A DNA stretch of 8,961 nt from Bacteroidota bacterium (GTDB lineage Bacteria; Bacteroidota; Bacteroidia; B-17B0; Aurantibacillaceae), in NCBI GenBank assembly GCA_947449125.1, contig CANFQR010000036.1, positions 1 to 8,961 on the forward strand, in the 5' to 3' direction. Positions 1 through 7,075 of the stretch are shown in pieces. The stretch's first letter is position 1, and every line of letters starts with the position of its first letter. A program made the position numbers and the translations under genes. A model generated the notes under the pieces. The model made no database searches and was not told the DNA's origin. It was given only the letters and a program-made list of their open reading frames with translations.

Positions 1-1355
1 GAGCCTGTTACAACAGGTGGTTGATTACCCGTAGTGGTGGTTACAGGGCAAGTATTACCTGTGCTTGAATTTGTAAAATTTACAATTTCATCATAACTAA
101 TGGCGTGAAAATAAGCTATGCTGTTAGTTGCTAGATCTTGTGTACCGCAAATACCTGCATATGCCATAATTGTTATGCCACTTCCAGGTTCTACTGCTGT
201 TGTGGCATTTCTGTTTCCGCTGCAACTTCCAACTGTAGAGTTAAAGGTATGATTCCCTTTAAACTGATGGCCCATTTCATGAGCTACATAATCAATGTCG
301 TATGGGTCGCCAACAGGACTTGGACTTCCAGTTATACCTCTAGCCTTTTGAGTGGCATTGCATACTACTCCTAAGCCGGCTAAACCTCCACCACCTGTGC
401 TAAAGGTGTGGCCAATATCAAAGTTTGCTGTTCCAATGCTGTTTGTAATAACAGTTTGACTTTCATTAATAAGTGTATTGGCATTGTTATTACCAGCAAA
501 CGGATCGGTTGCGGCATTTGTAAAAATAACATTGGTTTCTGTGGCTACAAGCACCAAACGAACGGCTACTTCTGTTTCGTAAACACCATCAACGCGGTTA
601 ACACTTGTAATAATTTTTGATAGGGTTTGAGGTAAAGTAGGAGTAGCAGATCCAGTTGCTGCAACAGCATATTCGCCGGTGCAAGCCACTGCAAGCCTAT
701 ATGTTCTTAATTGGGAACCTACACAAATTGCAGGAGGCAAACTTCTTTGGTTGTTATTTGAAGTATTACTTTTTTTGAAATCATTTATTGTTTCTTTGTT
801 GTCAGGATTTTCGAGTATACCAACTTCAGGTAATTTTTGAGACGCATCTTTTTCAAAATTGGCGGTATAATAACTGATGTAATCTTTAATATTATTTAAA
901 CAAAACGGGTCAATAAAAAAATCGCCGTTAACTGAGCGTACCATGCCATGAAAGCCAAATTCATTCCAGTCAAGTTTACCATTTGCATAAGGATCATCAA
1001 TACCTTTAACACTAAAGGTCCTATAGTCAGGGAACTGAGCCTGCAATCCTCTTTCCATAATAGAACTTTCAACTACTCTGAACTTTTGAATTTCTCCGTT
1101 TGGAAGTGGCAGAGAGATGATGCAATTGCTTTCGTTTATTTTTACTGACGATTCAGTTGGAGCAGAAAACAAAACATGTTTTAATTCGCTATTAATTAAT
1201 TCAAACGCTGAATATTTTTTCGGCACAATTTGCCTTTTGCCTAAATGCTTAATATTGCTCTCGTTAATTGGAGACCAAAATTTATTATTGTTTTGTGCGT
1301 TTAAACAAAAACAAAATAACAATGAAAGACTTAAATAAATTGTAGTTTTTTTCAT
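1..1355 (-). CDS. Secreted reprolysin-like metallopeptidase, paralogue 1 (3' end cut off by window edge)
   Basis: This frame is open from an ATG at 1355 down to the left edge, giving 451 complete codons and no stop, so it is partial. It aligns almost end to end with the 765-residue peptidase encoded just upstream (3775-1478) and shares its order of parts. These are a signal peptide (MKK then a hydrophobic stretch, likely cut after Ala20 in LNA-QNN), a propeptide to about residue 205, and a zinc peptidase domain at about 210-440. The zinc motif is H359-E360-M-G-H363-Q-F-K-G-N-H369, and the Met-turn is ITIMAYAGIC. The linker at about 180-205 is the main divergent part. The sequence stops at the start of an Ig/cadherin-like region (QPPVVTG), so a C-terminal T9SS sorting domain is expected but unseen. 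Lys replaces the usual metzincin Gly three residues after the second His. It is expected to be exported and to cleave proteins outside the cell; the substrate is unknown. Confidence 0.9.
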   Translation of the reverse strand, partial: MKKTTIYLSLSLLFCFCLNAQNNNKFWSPINESNIKHLGKRQIVPKKYSAFELINSELKHVLFSAPTESSVKINESNCIISLPLPNGEIQKFRVVESSIMERGLQAQFPDYRTFSVKGIDDPYANGKLDWNEFGFHGMVRSVNGDFFIDPFCLNNIKDYISYYTANFEKDASQKLPEVGILENPDNKETINDFKKSNTSNNNQRSLPPAICVGSQLRTYRLAVACTGEYAVAATGSATPTLPQTLSKIITSVNRVDGVYETEVAVRLVLVATETNVIFTNAATDPFAGNNNANTLINESQTVITNSIGTANFDIGHTFSTGGGGLAGLGVVCNATQKARGITGSPSPVGDPYDIDYVAHEMGHQFKGNHTFNSTVGSCSGNRNATTAVEPGSGITIMAYAGICGTQDLATNSIAYFHAISYDEIVNFTNSSTGNTCPVTTTTGNQPPVVTG

Positions 1356-1433
1356 GATGTGTTTTATATATACTTTAAAGCTAAAATAATAAAATTAAAT
1401 ATCAAAGTGTTGGTGAAGCCAATAAAAATGGTA

Positions 1434-1466
1434 GTTTTCAGTTTATCATAAATTGCTACTGAAAAC
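1434..1466 (-). terminator. Possible hairpin terminator after peptidase paralogue 2
   Basis: A perfect 9-bp inverted repeat (GTTTTCAGT at 1434-1442, ACTGAAAAC at 1458-1466) with a 15-nt loop lies 11 nt beyond the stop codon of the upstream peptidase gene. Read on the minus strand, it is followed by ACTACCATTTTTATT, so a short U-run comes a few bases after the stem. Only three of the nine pairs are G-C and the loop is long, so a weak intrinsic terminator or mRNA 3'-end structure is plausible but not certain. If real, paralogue 1 would need its own promoter in the remaining part of the gap before 1355. I could not find a convincing -33/-7 pair there. Confidence 0.4.
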
Positions 1467-1477
1467 ATATTTCAAGA

Positions 1478-3775
1478 TTAAGGTTTAATTATCCTGAAAT
1501 AAGAACTTCTGTTGTTATTAGATACATGCATAAAATAAATACCGGAACTTAAGTGGTCTACTCCAACAGTTTCATTTATCTCGGTTTTGTTAGTGTATTT
1601 TTTCTCAAAAACTACCTTACCTAAAACGTCAGTTATTTTTAAATCTGTTAATTTGCCGGCGTATAAATTTCCGACTGCAAAATTTAGTTGGTTTGTAAAT
1701 GGATTTGGCCAAACACTTAAACCAATAGGGTTGTTTTTAGAAATTTGATGTACACCCAAATCAGAAACAATGTGGAAATTATTATTACTCACATCATAAA
1801 AAATATTTCCTTTCGATTCTATTTTTATTCTGCACGTATTAATGTTTGCTGATAGTGTAGGTACAGTAATAATTTCTGTTCCATCGTTTAATGTTGAGTT
1901 AACCAAAGTGCTGTAAGAAATGCCACCATCGTAAGAAATAAATATTTTTATTGAATCGCAACTAATAGGAGGTTGTTCCGTGCCGTTTACATCCCATATT
2001 ATTGACTGTTGTGAACCCATGCCCCATATAATTCCTCCTGCGTCAGGGTAGGTAACTTTAAATGGACCCGCAACATCTACTGTAATGTTATTAATAGCGT
2101 AGCAAACTCCGCCGCCACCCGTTTTATTATCTCGTGCAGTTAATCTGAATTGCAAATTTTGTGCGGTTGGCGGAACATACTCACCTTTGGTTCCAGTGTA
2201 ATTACCACTTAATACAACGCTCTGTTTTGGAAACAATCTAGTAGGAGTTGTGGTAGGAGTGTAGGATCTGAAGTAGTTTGGATTACCCGAATTCCAGTTA
2301 CCTGAAATTCCAATTTCTGTTTCTTCCCATGAGTAGGTTAAAGCGTCACCATCAGGATCTGTGGCGCTTCCGGTTAAAACAAAAGCTGTAGATTTTGGAA
2401 TGATGTAATCACCTGAGCCCGTTACAACTGGTGCGTGATTTCCAGTTGTTGTGGTTGCAGCGCATGAATTGCCATTATAAATATTGGTAAAATTTACTAT
2501 TTCGTCATAACTAATAGCATGAAAATACGGGATACTATTTGCCGCTAAATCTTGTGAACCACAAATACCGGCATAAGCCATAATGGTGATTCCGCTTCCG
2601 GGCTCAACTGCTGTAGATGCATTTCTGTTTCCGCCACCACAACTGCTCACGGTTGAATTAAAAGTATGATTTCCTGCAAATTGATGACCCATTTCATGAG
2701 CAACATAATCAATGTCGTATGGGTCGCCTACCGGGCTCGGACTTCCGGTAATGCCACTTGCTTTTTGAGAGTTGTCGCAAACAACTCCAAGGCCTGCAAG
2801 ACCTCCGCCGCCTGTACTAAATGTATGTCCAATATCAAAGTTTACAGTGCCAATTGTATTTGTAATTACTGTTTGACTCTCGCCTATTAAAACACCACCA
2901 TTATTATTACCATTGAAAGGGTCGGTGTTAGCATTTGTAAAAATGACAGTAGTTTCGGTGGAAACCAAAACTAATCTAATGGCAACCTCTGTTTCATAAA
3001 CGCCATCAACACGATTAACCGTGGTTACAATTTTGGAAAGTACTTGCCCGATACTTGGATTTGAAATGCCTGTTGCTGCCACCGCGTATTCTCCGGTACA
3101 GGCAACAGCTAATCTGTAGGTTCTTAATTGGGCACCAACACAAGTTGCAGGGAAGAGGCTACTTACTTTTTTTTCGGAACCATCTTTTTTTTTTGATGAT
3201 TTGTTGTTGTTTTCTTTTTCGGTGTTTGTTATTACACCAATTTCAGGAAGTTTTTGAGAAGGATCTTTTTCAAAATCGGCAGTATAATAAGTTATATAAT
3301 TTGTTGTGTTGTTTAAGCAATAAGGGTCAATAAAGAAGTCGCCGTTAATGGAACGTACCATGCCGTGAAAACCAAATTCATTCCAGTCTAATTTTCCGTT
3401 TGCATAAGGGTCATCAATTCCTTTTAAACTATATGTTTTAATGTCTGGAAATTGTGATGCTAAACCAGGTTCCATGATAGAACTTTCAACTACCTTAAAC
3501 TTTTGTATGCTGCCATTTGGTGCAGGTAAAGTTATAATACAAAGGCTTTCGTTAATTTTAACAGAAGTTTCCGGCAGCGAAGTTTTTAGTTGGTTTTTTA
3601 ACTCACTGGTGTTTACCTCAAAGGTTAGATATTTTTTTGGAATAATTTGACGTTTGCCTTGAGCTTGAATTTTTGATTCGCTTATTGGTAACCAAAATTT
3701 ATCACCGTTGTTTTGCGAATTTATATTAAGTGAAAACAATAGTCCAATTAAACTTGTAATAATTAATTTTTTCAT
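1478..3775 (-). CDS. Secreted reprolysin-like zinc metallopeptidase with T9SS sorting domain, paralogue 2
   Basis: The protein has 765 residues and starts at an ATG directly before a Sec signal peptide (MKKLIITSLIGLLFSL, probable cut near Ser20/Gln21). Residues about 25-180 form a propeptide-like region, and a Lys/Asn/Ser-rich linker covers 183-205. The peptidase domain is about 210-440, with zinc motif H360-E361-M-G-H364-Q-F-A-G-N-H370 and Met-turn M399 in ITIMAYAGICG, as in M12B/reprolysin-like metzincins. An Ig/cadherin-like segment follows (ATDPDGDALTYSW, 471-483). Next is a beta-sandwich-like module at about 570-670 (SIIWDVNGT, then FISYDGGISYS). The last 80 residues are a T9SS type A sorting domain, from LSVWPNPF at 686-693 to GIYFMHV at 745-751. 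It should cross the outer membrane by T9SS and be released or anchored at the surface. The start lies 18 nt after nadK, so it may be cotranscribed with it. Position 8 of the zinc motif is Ala rather than Gly. Confidence 0.93.
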   Translation of the reverse strand: MKKLIITSLIGLLFSLNINSQNNGDKFWLPISESKIQAQGKRQIIPKKYLTFEVNTSELKNQLKTSLPETSVKINESLCIITLPAPNGSIQKFKVVESSIMEPGLASQFPDIKTYSLKGIDDPYANGKLDWNEFGFHGMVRSINGDFFIDPYCLNNTTNYITYYTADFEKDPSQKLPEIGVITNTEKENNNKSSKKKDGSEKKVSSLFPATCVGAQLRTYRLAVACTGEYAVAATGISNPSIGQVLSKIVTTVNRVDGVYETEVAIRLVLVSTETTVIFTNANTDPFNGNNNGGVLIGESQTVITNTIGTVNFDIGHTFSTGGGGLAGLGVVCDNSQKASGITGSPSPVGDPYDIDYVAHEMGHQFAGNHTFNSTVSSCGGGNRNASTAVEPGSGITIMAYAGICGSQDLAANSIPYFHAISYDEIVNFTNIYNGNSCAATTTTGNHAPVVTGSGDYIIPKSTAFVLTGSATDPDGDALTYSWEETEIGISGNWNSGNPNYFRSYTPTTTPTRLFPKQSVVLSGNYTGTKGEYVPPTAQNLQFRLTARDNKTGGGGVCYAINNITVDVAGPFKVTYPDAGGIIWGMGSQQSIIWDVNGTEQPPISCDSIKIFISYDGGISYSTLVNSTLNDGTEIITVPTLSANINTCRIKIESKGNIFYDVSNNNFHIVSDLGVHQISKNNPIGLSVWPNPFTNQLNFAVGNLYAGKLTDLKITDVLGKVVFEKKYTNKTEINETVGVDHLSSGIYFMHVSNNNRSSYFRIIKP

Positions 3776-3793
3776 GGTGTCTTTTTTATGAAA

Positions 3794-4672
3794 TTAAGAT
3801 CTTTTATCGATTCCCCACATCATTTTATTTCGGAGGGTTGTAAAAAAATGTTGACCTTCTAAATTTATCAAATTCATTCTGAAATCGGCTTTTTTAAGTA
3901 TTATTTCAGATGAGGTAGGAACTTGAGCACTTCTTGAATCGAGAGCTATGTTATAACTGTCGTTTCTGCCGGATACTTTAAAACTTATTTTTTTATTGTT
4001 TGAAATCACAATTGGCCTTACGGTTAAATTATGCGGTGCAATTGGTGTAATTATAAAATTATCTGAATCTGGCATCATAATTGGTCCGCCACAACTTAAC
4101 GAATAAGCCGTAGAACCTGTAGGCGTTGAAACTATTAATCCATCAGCAAAGTAACTATTTAAAAAAACATCGTCAATGTAGGTATCAATATTAATCATGG
4201 CACTGCTGTCTTTTTTATGAATGGTAAATTCATTTAAAGCATAGTTTACATTGTCAAAAAAATTGTTGCAACCACTAACCTCCACGAGTTCTCTTTTATC
4301 CAGGGTAAACTTTTCTTTTAATATTTGCTGAATGGCTTTATTTAAATCTGTTTTATTTACCGATGCTAAAAAACCTAATCGGCCTGTGTTTACGCCTAAT
4401 ACGGGTATGCCTGAATTTCTTACCAAAGATACTGTTTCAAGCATGGAGCCATCACCTCCTAAACAAATTAAATAGTCGGCTTTTGAAATTAACTGTTCAG
4501 AATTGGAGTAGGTTGGTATTGAAAGATTAAAATTGTGAACCGATTTTAAATAATTATAATAGGCTTCGAAAATAATAAGATTTACATTTTCTGTTTTTAA
4601 CACGTTGAATATTTGTTCAACATAGTCTGAATGGTTATCTTTCGTAGAACGCGCGTATACTGCAATTGTCAT
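3794..4672 (-). CDS. nadK: NAD kinase (ATP-dependent NAD+ phosphorylation to NADP+)
   Basis: This 292-residue protein matches bacterial NAD kinase in length and motifs. The nucleotide-binding GGDGS signature is at 72-76 (ICLGGDGSMLET), followed by GVNTGRLGFLA at 93-103. The NE motif (ALNEFTI) is at 145-151, and the second conserved block, DGLIVSTPTGSTAYSLSCGG, is at 177-196. The C-terminus LRNKMMWGIDKR resembles the usual end of Bacteroidota NAD kinases. The cytosolic enzyme makes NADP+ for biosynthetic and antioxidant reduction. There is no signal peptide and no sign of damage. It starts at an ATG 20 nt after the selD stop and ends 18 nt before the secreted peptidase gene, so it is probably part of a multi-gene transcript starting at mnmH. 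The functional link to selenium metabolism is not obvious; shared transcription may simply be convenience. The family call is firm. Confidence 0.97.
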   Translation of the reverse strand: MTIAVYARSTKDNHSDYVEQIFNVLKTENVNLIIFEAYYNYLKSVHNFNLSIPTYSNSEQLISKADYLICLGGDGSMLETVSLVRNSGIPVLGVNTGRLGFLASVNKTDLNKAIQQILKEKFTLDKRELVEVSGCNNFFDNVNYALNEFTIHKKDSSAMINIDTYIDDVFLNSYFADGLIVSTPTGSTAYSLSCGGPIMMPDSDNFIITPIAPHNLTVRPIVISNNKKISFKVSGRNDSYNIALDSRSAQVPTSSEIILKKADFRMNLINLEGQHFFTTLRNKMMWGIDKRS

Positions 4673-4692
4673 AGTTTAAAGATAGTGATTAT

Positions 4693-5754
4693 TTACTTTT
4701 CGATTTTTACTGCTTTATCTGTTTTTGAAATCATTTTACCGATGGGAGTTGTAAATGGTTCAAGGTTATTTTCTTTTAGTAATGATTTTATTTCTTCAAT
4801 GTAATTTGGATTAACAGAAAACAATAAACCGCCATTAGTTTGCGGGTCAGGTAATAAATTAAAGGCTTCCATGACATTAACCTCGGGTGATATTTCTGTT
4901 AAATTACTATAGGCATTCCAGTTTCTGAATGTGGCATCAGGAATGGTATTTTGTGATAAGTAGTAAGTAATGTTTTCTATTTTTGGCACGCAAGAATAAT
5001 TAATTAATGCTGTTAAATTACATCCTTGTGACATTTCAATTAAATGTCCTAATAAACCAAAGCCTGTCACATCGGTCATTGCAGTAACACCTTTTATTTT
5101 TCCAAGTTTTTCACCTAGTTTATTCAATTGAGTGAGTTGGGAAATTAAAGTGGTTTTATCTTCTTGTTTTAAGACGCCTCGTTTTTGAGCTGTAGATAAA
5201 ACGCCAACCCCAATTGGTTTTGTTAAAAACAGAACGTCGCCTTCTTGTGCCGTGTTATTTTTTTTAAGGTTTATTGTTTCAATTAATCCATTTACAGATA
5301 AGCCAAACATCGGCTCTAAAGCATCTATAGTGTGCCCGCCAGCCAAAGAAATTCCTGCTTCTGCACATATTATTTTTGCGCCGGCAATAACTTTTTGCGC
5401 TAAAGTAGCCGGAAGTTTTTGAATAGGCCAACCTAAAATGGCCAATGCTAAAATAGGTTTTCCGCCCATGGCATATACGTCGCTAATTGCGTTTGCAGCT
5501 GCAATGCGTCCAAAATCAAACGCGTCGTCAACAATGGGCATAAAAAAATCGGTGGTAGAAATTAAGGCTGTTCCGTTTTCTAAATCGTAAACTGCGGCAT
5601 CGTCATTACTGTTATTACCTACAAGAATATTTTTTGATGGTTGTACGATTGAGCTTTGTAAAATTTCTTTTAAAATTTGTGGCGCAATTTTACAGCCACA
5701 ACCTGCGCCATGAGCAAATTGTGTAAGGGGAAATGTATTATCTGTTGTAGACAT
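4693..5754 (-). CDS. selD: Selenide, water dikinase (selenophosphate synthetase), cysteine form
   Basis: The 353-residue protein makes selenophosphate from selenide, ATP and water, the activated selenium donor of the cell. The N-terminal catalytic loop LTQFAHGAGCGCK carries Cys19 (codon TGT) and Lys22, equivalent to the catalytic Cys17/Lys20 of E. coli SelD, so this is a Cys and not a Sec enzyme. ATP- and metal-binding motifs follow in order: NDDAAVY (50-56), STTDFFMP (66-73), AAANAISDVYAMGG (85-98), AGGHTI (138-143), TDVTGFGLLGHLIEM (227-241) and DPQTNGG (303-309). Length and order are those of the AIRS/PurM-like family. Its ATG lies inside the end of mnmH (17-nt overlap), which suggests translational coupling with the enzyme that uses its product. 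selA and selB are not in the window, so the visible use of selenophosphate is tRNA selenation. Confidence 0.97.
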   Translation of the reverse strand: MSTTDNTFPLTQFAHGAGCGCKIAPQILKEILQSSIVQPSKNILVGNNSNDDAAVYDLENGTALISTTDFFMPIVDDAFDFGRIAAANAISDVYAMGGKPILALAILGWPIQKLPATLAQKVIAGAKIICAEAGISLAGGHTIDALEPMFGLSVNGLIETINLKKNNTAQEGDVLFLTKPIGVGVLSTAQKRGVLKQEDKTTLISQLTQLNKLGEKLGKIKGVTAMTDVTGFGLLGHLIEMSQGCNLTALINYSCVPKIENITYYLSQNTIPDATFRNWNAYSNLTEISPEVNVMEAFNLLPDPQTNGGLLFSVNPNYIEEIKSLLKENNLEPFTTPIGKMISKTDKAVKIEK

Positions 5755-6793
5755 GCTTGATTATTTTTTCGGCATTTGTGTTTGCATTCACTGTTTCTAA
5801 CTCAAGTTGCTTAATCTTAGTTTCAGCGTTTTCTCTTTTGTAAGTACTTTTTAAGTAAAGCTTATCGTAATAATTTAATAAAATGCCGAAGCAATTTTTA
5901 ATATTGTCTTCTAAAATAAAATTAACTGCATTTTTGGTTTCAAGTCCGCCAAGTTTTTTTTTGATGCGAATAATTGCGTTAATGATTTTTTCTTTGCTAT
6001 ACCGGCTATACCCTTCAATTATATGTTCCAGTCTTTTTTCGAAAGGGATGTTTAAAAAAACAACAGGAGCTTCACGCATTTTTTTGTGAAAGTTAATAGG
6101 GATGTTAACATTACCTATACGTTGACTTTCGTCTTCTAACCAAAGCATGGTAGGTGTATTTAAATACACATGTTGATTCAAAGCTGTGGCTAACAGATTT
6201 TCAAACATTTCCTGACTTGGCTGATTGTGTTGATCTAAATTTCCAAAAGCTGAGCCTTTATGAGCTGCTAATGCTTCTAAATTGATAACACTTTCTTTAT
6301 TTTTTTTTAATTCTTCTAATAATCCGGTTTTATTACTTCCGGTATAGCCACCTAAAATAGTTATTTCGTAAGGTTTTTGAAATTGTTCTAATGCCCAGTG
6401 CCTAAATGCTTTATAACCACCTGTAAGTAAATAAACTTTAAATCCATATAAATCTAAAAGCCAAGCTACCGCAGCGCTTCGCATACCGCCCCGCCAGCAG
6501 TGCAAGGCAACTTCTTTGTTTGATTTTTTATCTTCGGTTATTTTTTCGACAGTTTCAATTAATTTGACTGTTTTTGTGCCAAAAAACTCTAAACCAATTT
6601 TAATGGCTTTTTCTCTGCTTTCTTGTTTGTAAGCGGTGCCAACAATTTTTCTTTCTTCGTTTGTAAACAATGGTAACGATAAAGCGCCTGGTATATGGGC
6701 GTGTAAGTATTCTCCTGGACTTCTAACGTCAAGTATTGGCACGTTTATGCCTTGAGTAACAAACACATCAATATTTAATTTTGTAATTGGCAT
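5738..6793 (-). CDS. mnmH: tRNA 2-selenouridine synthase (rhodanese + P-loop domains)
   Basis: This protein (351 residues from the ATG at 6793) replaces sulfur with selenium in 2-thiouridine at wobble position 34 of tRNAs such as those for Lys, Glu and Gln, using selenophosphate from SelD. The first part is a rhodanese domain (VPILDVRSPGEY early on) with catalytic Cys99 in LHCWRGGMRSAAVAWLL, corresponding to Cys97 in E. coli. The second part is a P-loop domain with GGYTGSNKT at 148-156, then HKGSAFGN (178-185) and LWLEDESQRIG (217-227), both family hallmarks. The P-loop has Asn154 where GxxxxGK[ST] requires Gly. A TTG codon 12 nt upstream (6805) is in frame. I prefer the ATG because the homologous region begins right after it and the four extra residues resemble nothing. 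It is the first gene of the mnmH-selD-nadK string and overlaps selD by 17 nt. Confidence 0.95.
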   Translation of the reverse strand: MPITKLNIDVFVTQGINVPILDVRSPGEYLHAHIPGALSLPLFTNEERKIVGTAYKQESREKAIKIGLEFFGTKTVKLIETVEKITEDKKSNKEVALHCWRGGMRSAAVAWLLDLYGFKVYLLTGGYKAFRHWALEQFQKPYEITILGGYTGSNKTGLLEELKKNKESVINLEALAAHKGSAFGNLDQHNQPSQEMFENLLATALNQHVYLNTPTMLWLEDESQRIGNVNIPINFHKKMREAPVVFLNIPFEKRLEHIIEGYSRYSKEKIINAIIRIKKKLGGLETKNAVNFILEDNIKNCFGILLNYYDKLYLKSTYKRENAETKIKQLELETVNANTNAEKIIKHVYNR

Positions 6794-6845
6794 TAGCAGC
6801 GGCAAATATGAGGTTAAACAATAATAAGTAATAACTCAAATGTGG

Positions 6846-6876
6846 TTTTATTGCTATTTATTTTTTATTAGATTTG
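6846..6876 (+). promoter_or_regulatory. Probable Bacteroidota-type promoter of the tRNA-Arg gene
   Basis: TAGATTTG at 6869-6876 is a perfect match to the Bacteroidota -7 consensus TAnnTTTG. TTTT at 6846-6849 sits 19 nt upstream, where the -33 TTTG element is expected, with one mismatch. Transcription would start around 6881-6885, leaving only a few leader bases before the tRNA at 6890, which is a sensible arrangement. The site lies in the gap between the divergent mnmH and tRNA genes. Confidence 0.6.
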
Positions 6877-6889
6877 CGTTCCGTTTTTT

Positions 6890-6961
6890 GGCACCGTAGT
6901 TCAATGGATAGAATAGAAGTTTCCTAAACTTTAGATGCAGGTTCGATTCCTGCCGGAGCCA
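6890..6961 (+). tRNA. tRNA-Arg, anticodon CCU
   Basis: The 72-nt sequence folds as a cloverleaf. The D stem is GTTC/GAAT around an 8-nt loop with GG. The anticodon stem is GAAGT/ACTTT, with loop TTCCTAA putting CCT at 6923-6925. The variable loop is AGAT, and the T arm is a perfect GCAGG-TTCGATT-CCTGC. The acceptor stem GGCACCG/CGGAGCC pairs except for A4 (6893) opposite A69 (6957). Position 33 is U and 37 is A. Anticodon CCU reads the arginine codon AGG. The bases after discriminator A73 are CTTTTTT, so CCA is not encoded and must be added after transcription. The T-run at 6963-6968 may help end transcription. It is the only plus-strand gene here. It lacks a wobble uridine, so it is not a substrate of the neighbouring MnmH. 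Confidence 0.93.
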
Positions 6962-7075
6962 CTTTTTTGTATGCTTTCTGTAGCAATAAATAATTGTTTA
7001 AAACCTTTTTTTTTAAGATTAAAATTTACACCTGATGGGAGTGATGTTTTAAAATATGCAATTAGTAAAAATAAA

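Noticed and set aside
138..374. Plus-strand open frame, with a partly similar antisense frame at 2666-2890
   Set aside because: Both are mirror frames of the conserved peptidase domains on the minus strand. Their similarity comes from the similarity of the coding strands. The other short plus-strand frames at 408-620, 948-1338, 3055-3333, 3441-3650 and 5883-6089 are likewise shadows.
5692..5706. Possible Sec codon in SelD
   Set aside because: The catalytic residue codon is TGT (Cys) on the minus strand and not TGA. No SECIS-like element is needed or seen.
6794..6805. TTG start for MnmH, adding four residues
   Set aside because: An ATG follows 12 nt downstream, right where the recognisable rhodanese region begins. 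The extra residues have no support.
6994..7061. 8-bp inverted repeat TTTAAAAC / GTTTTAAA downstream of the DUF1566 gene
   Set aside because: The arms are nearly pure A/T and separated by a long loop, so they are not distinguishable from chance.
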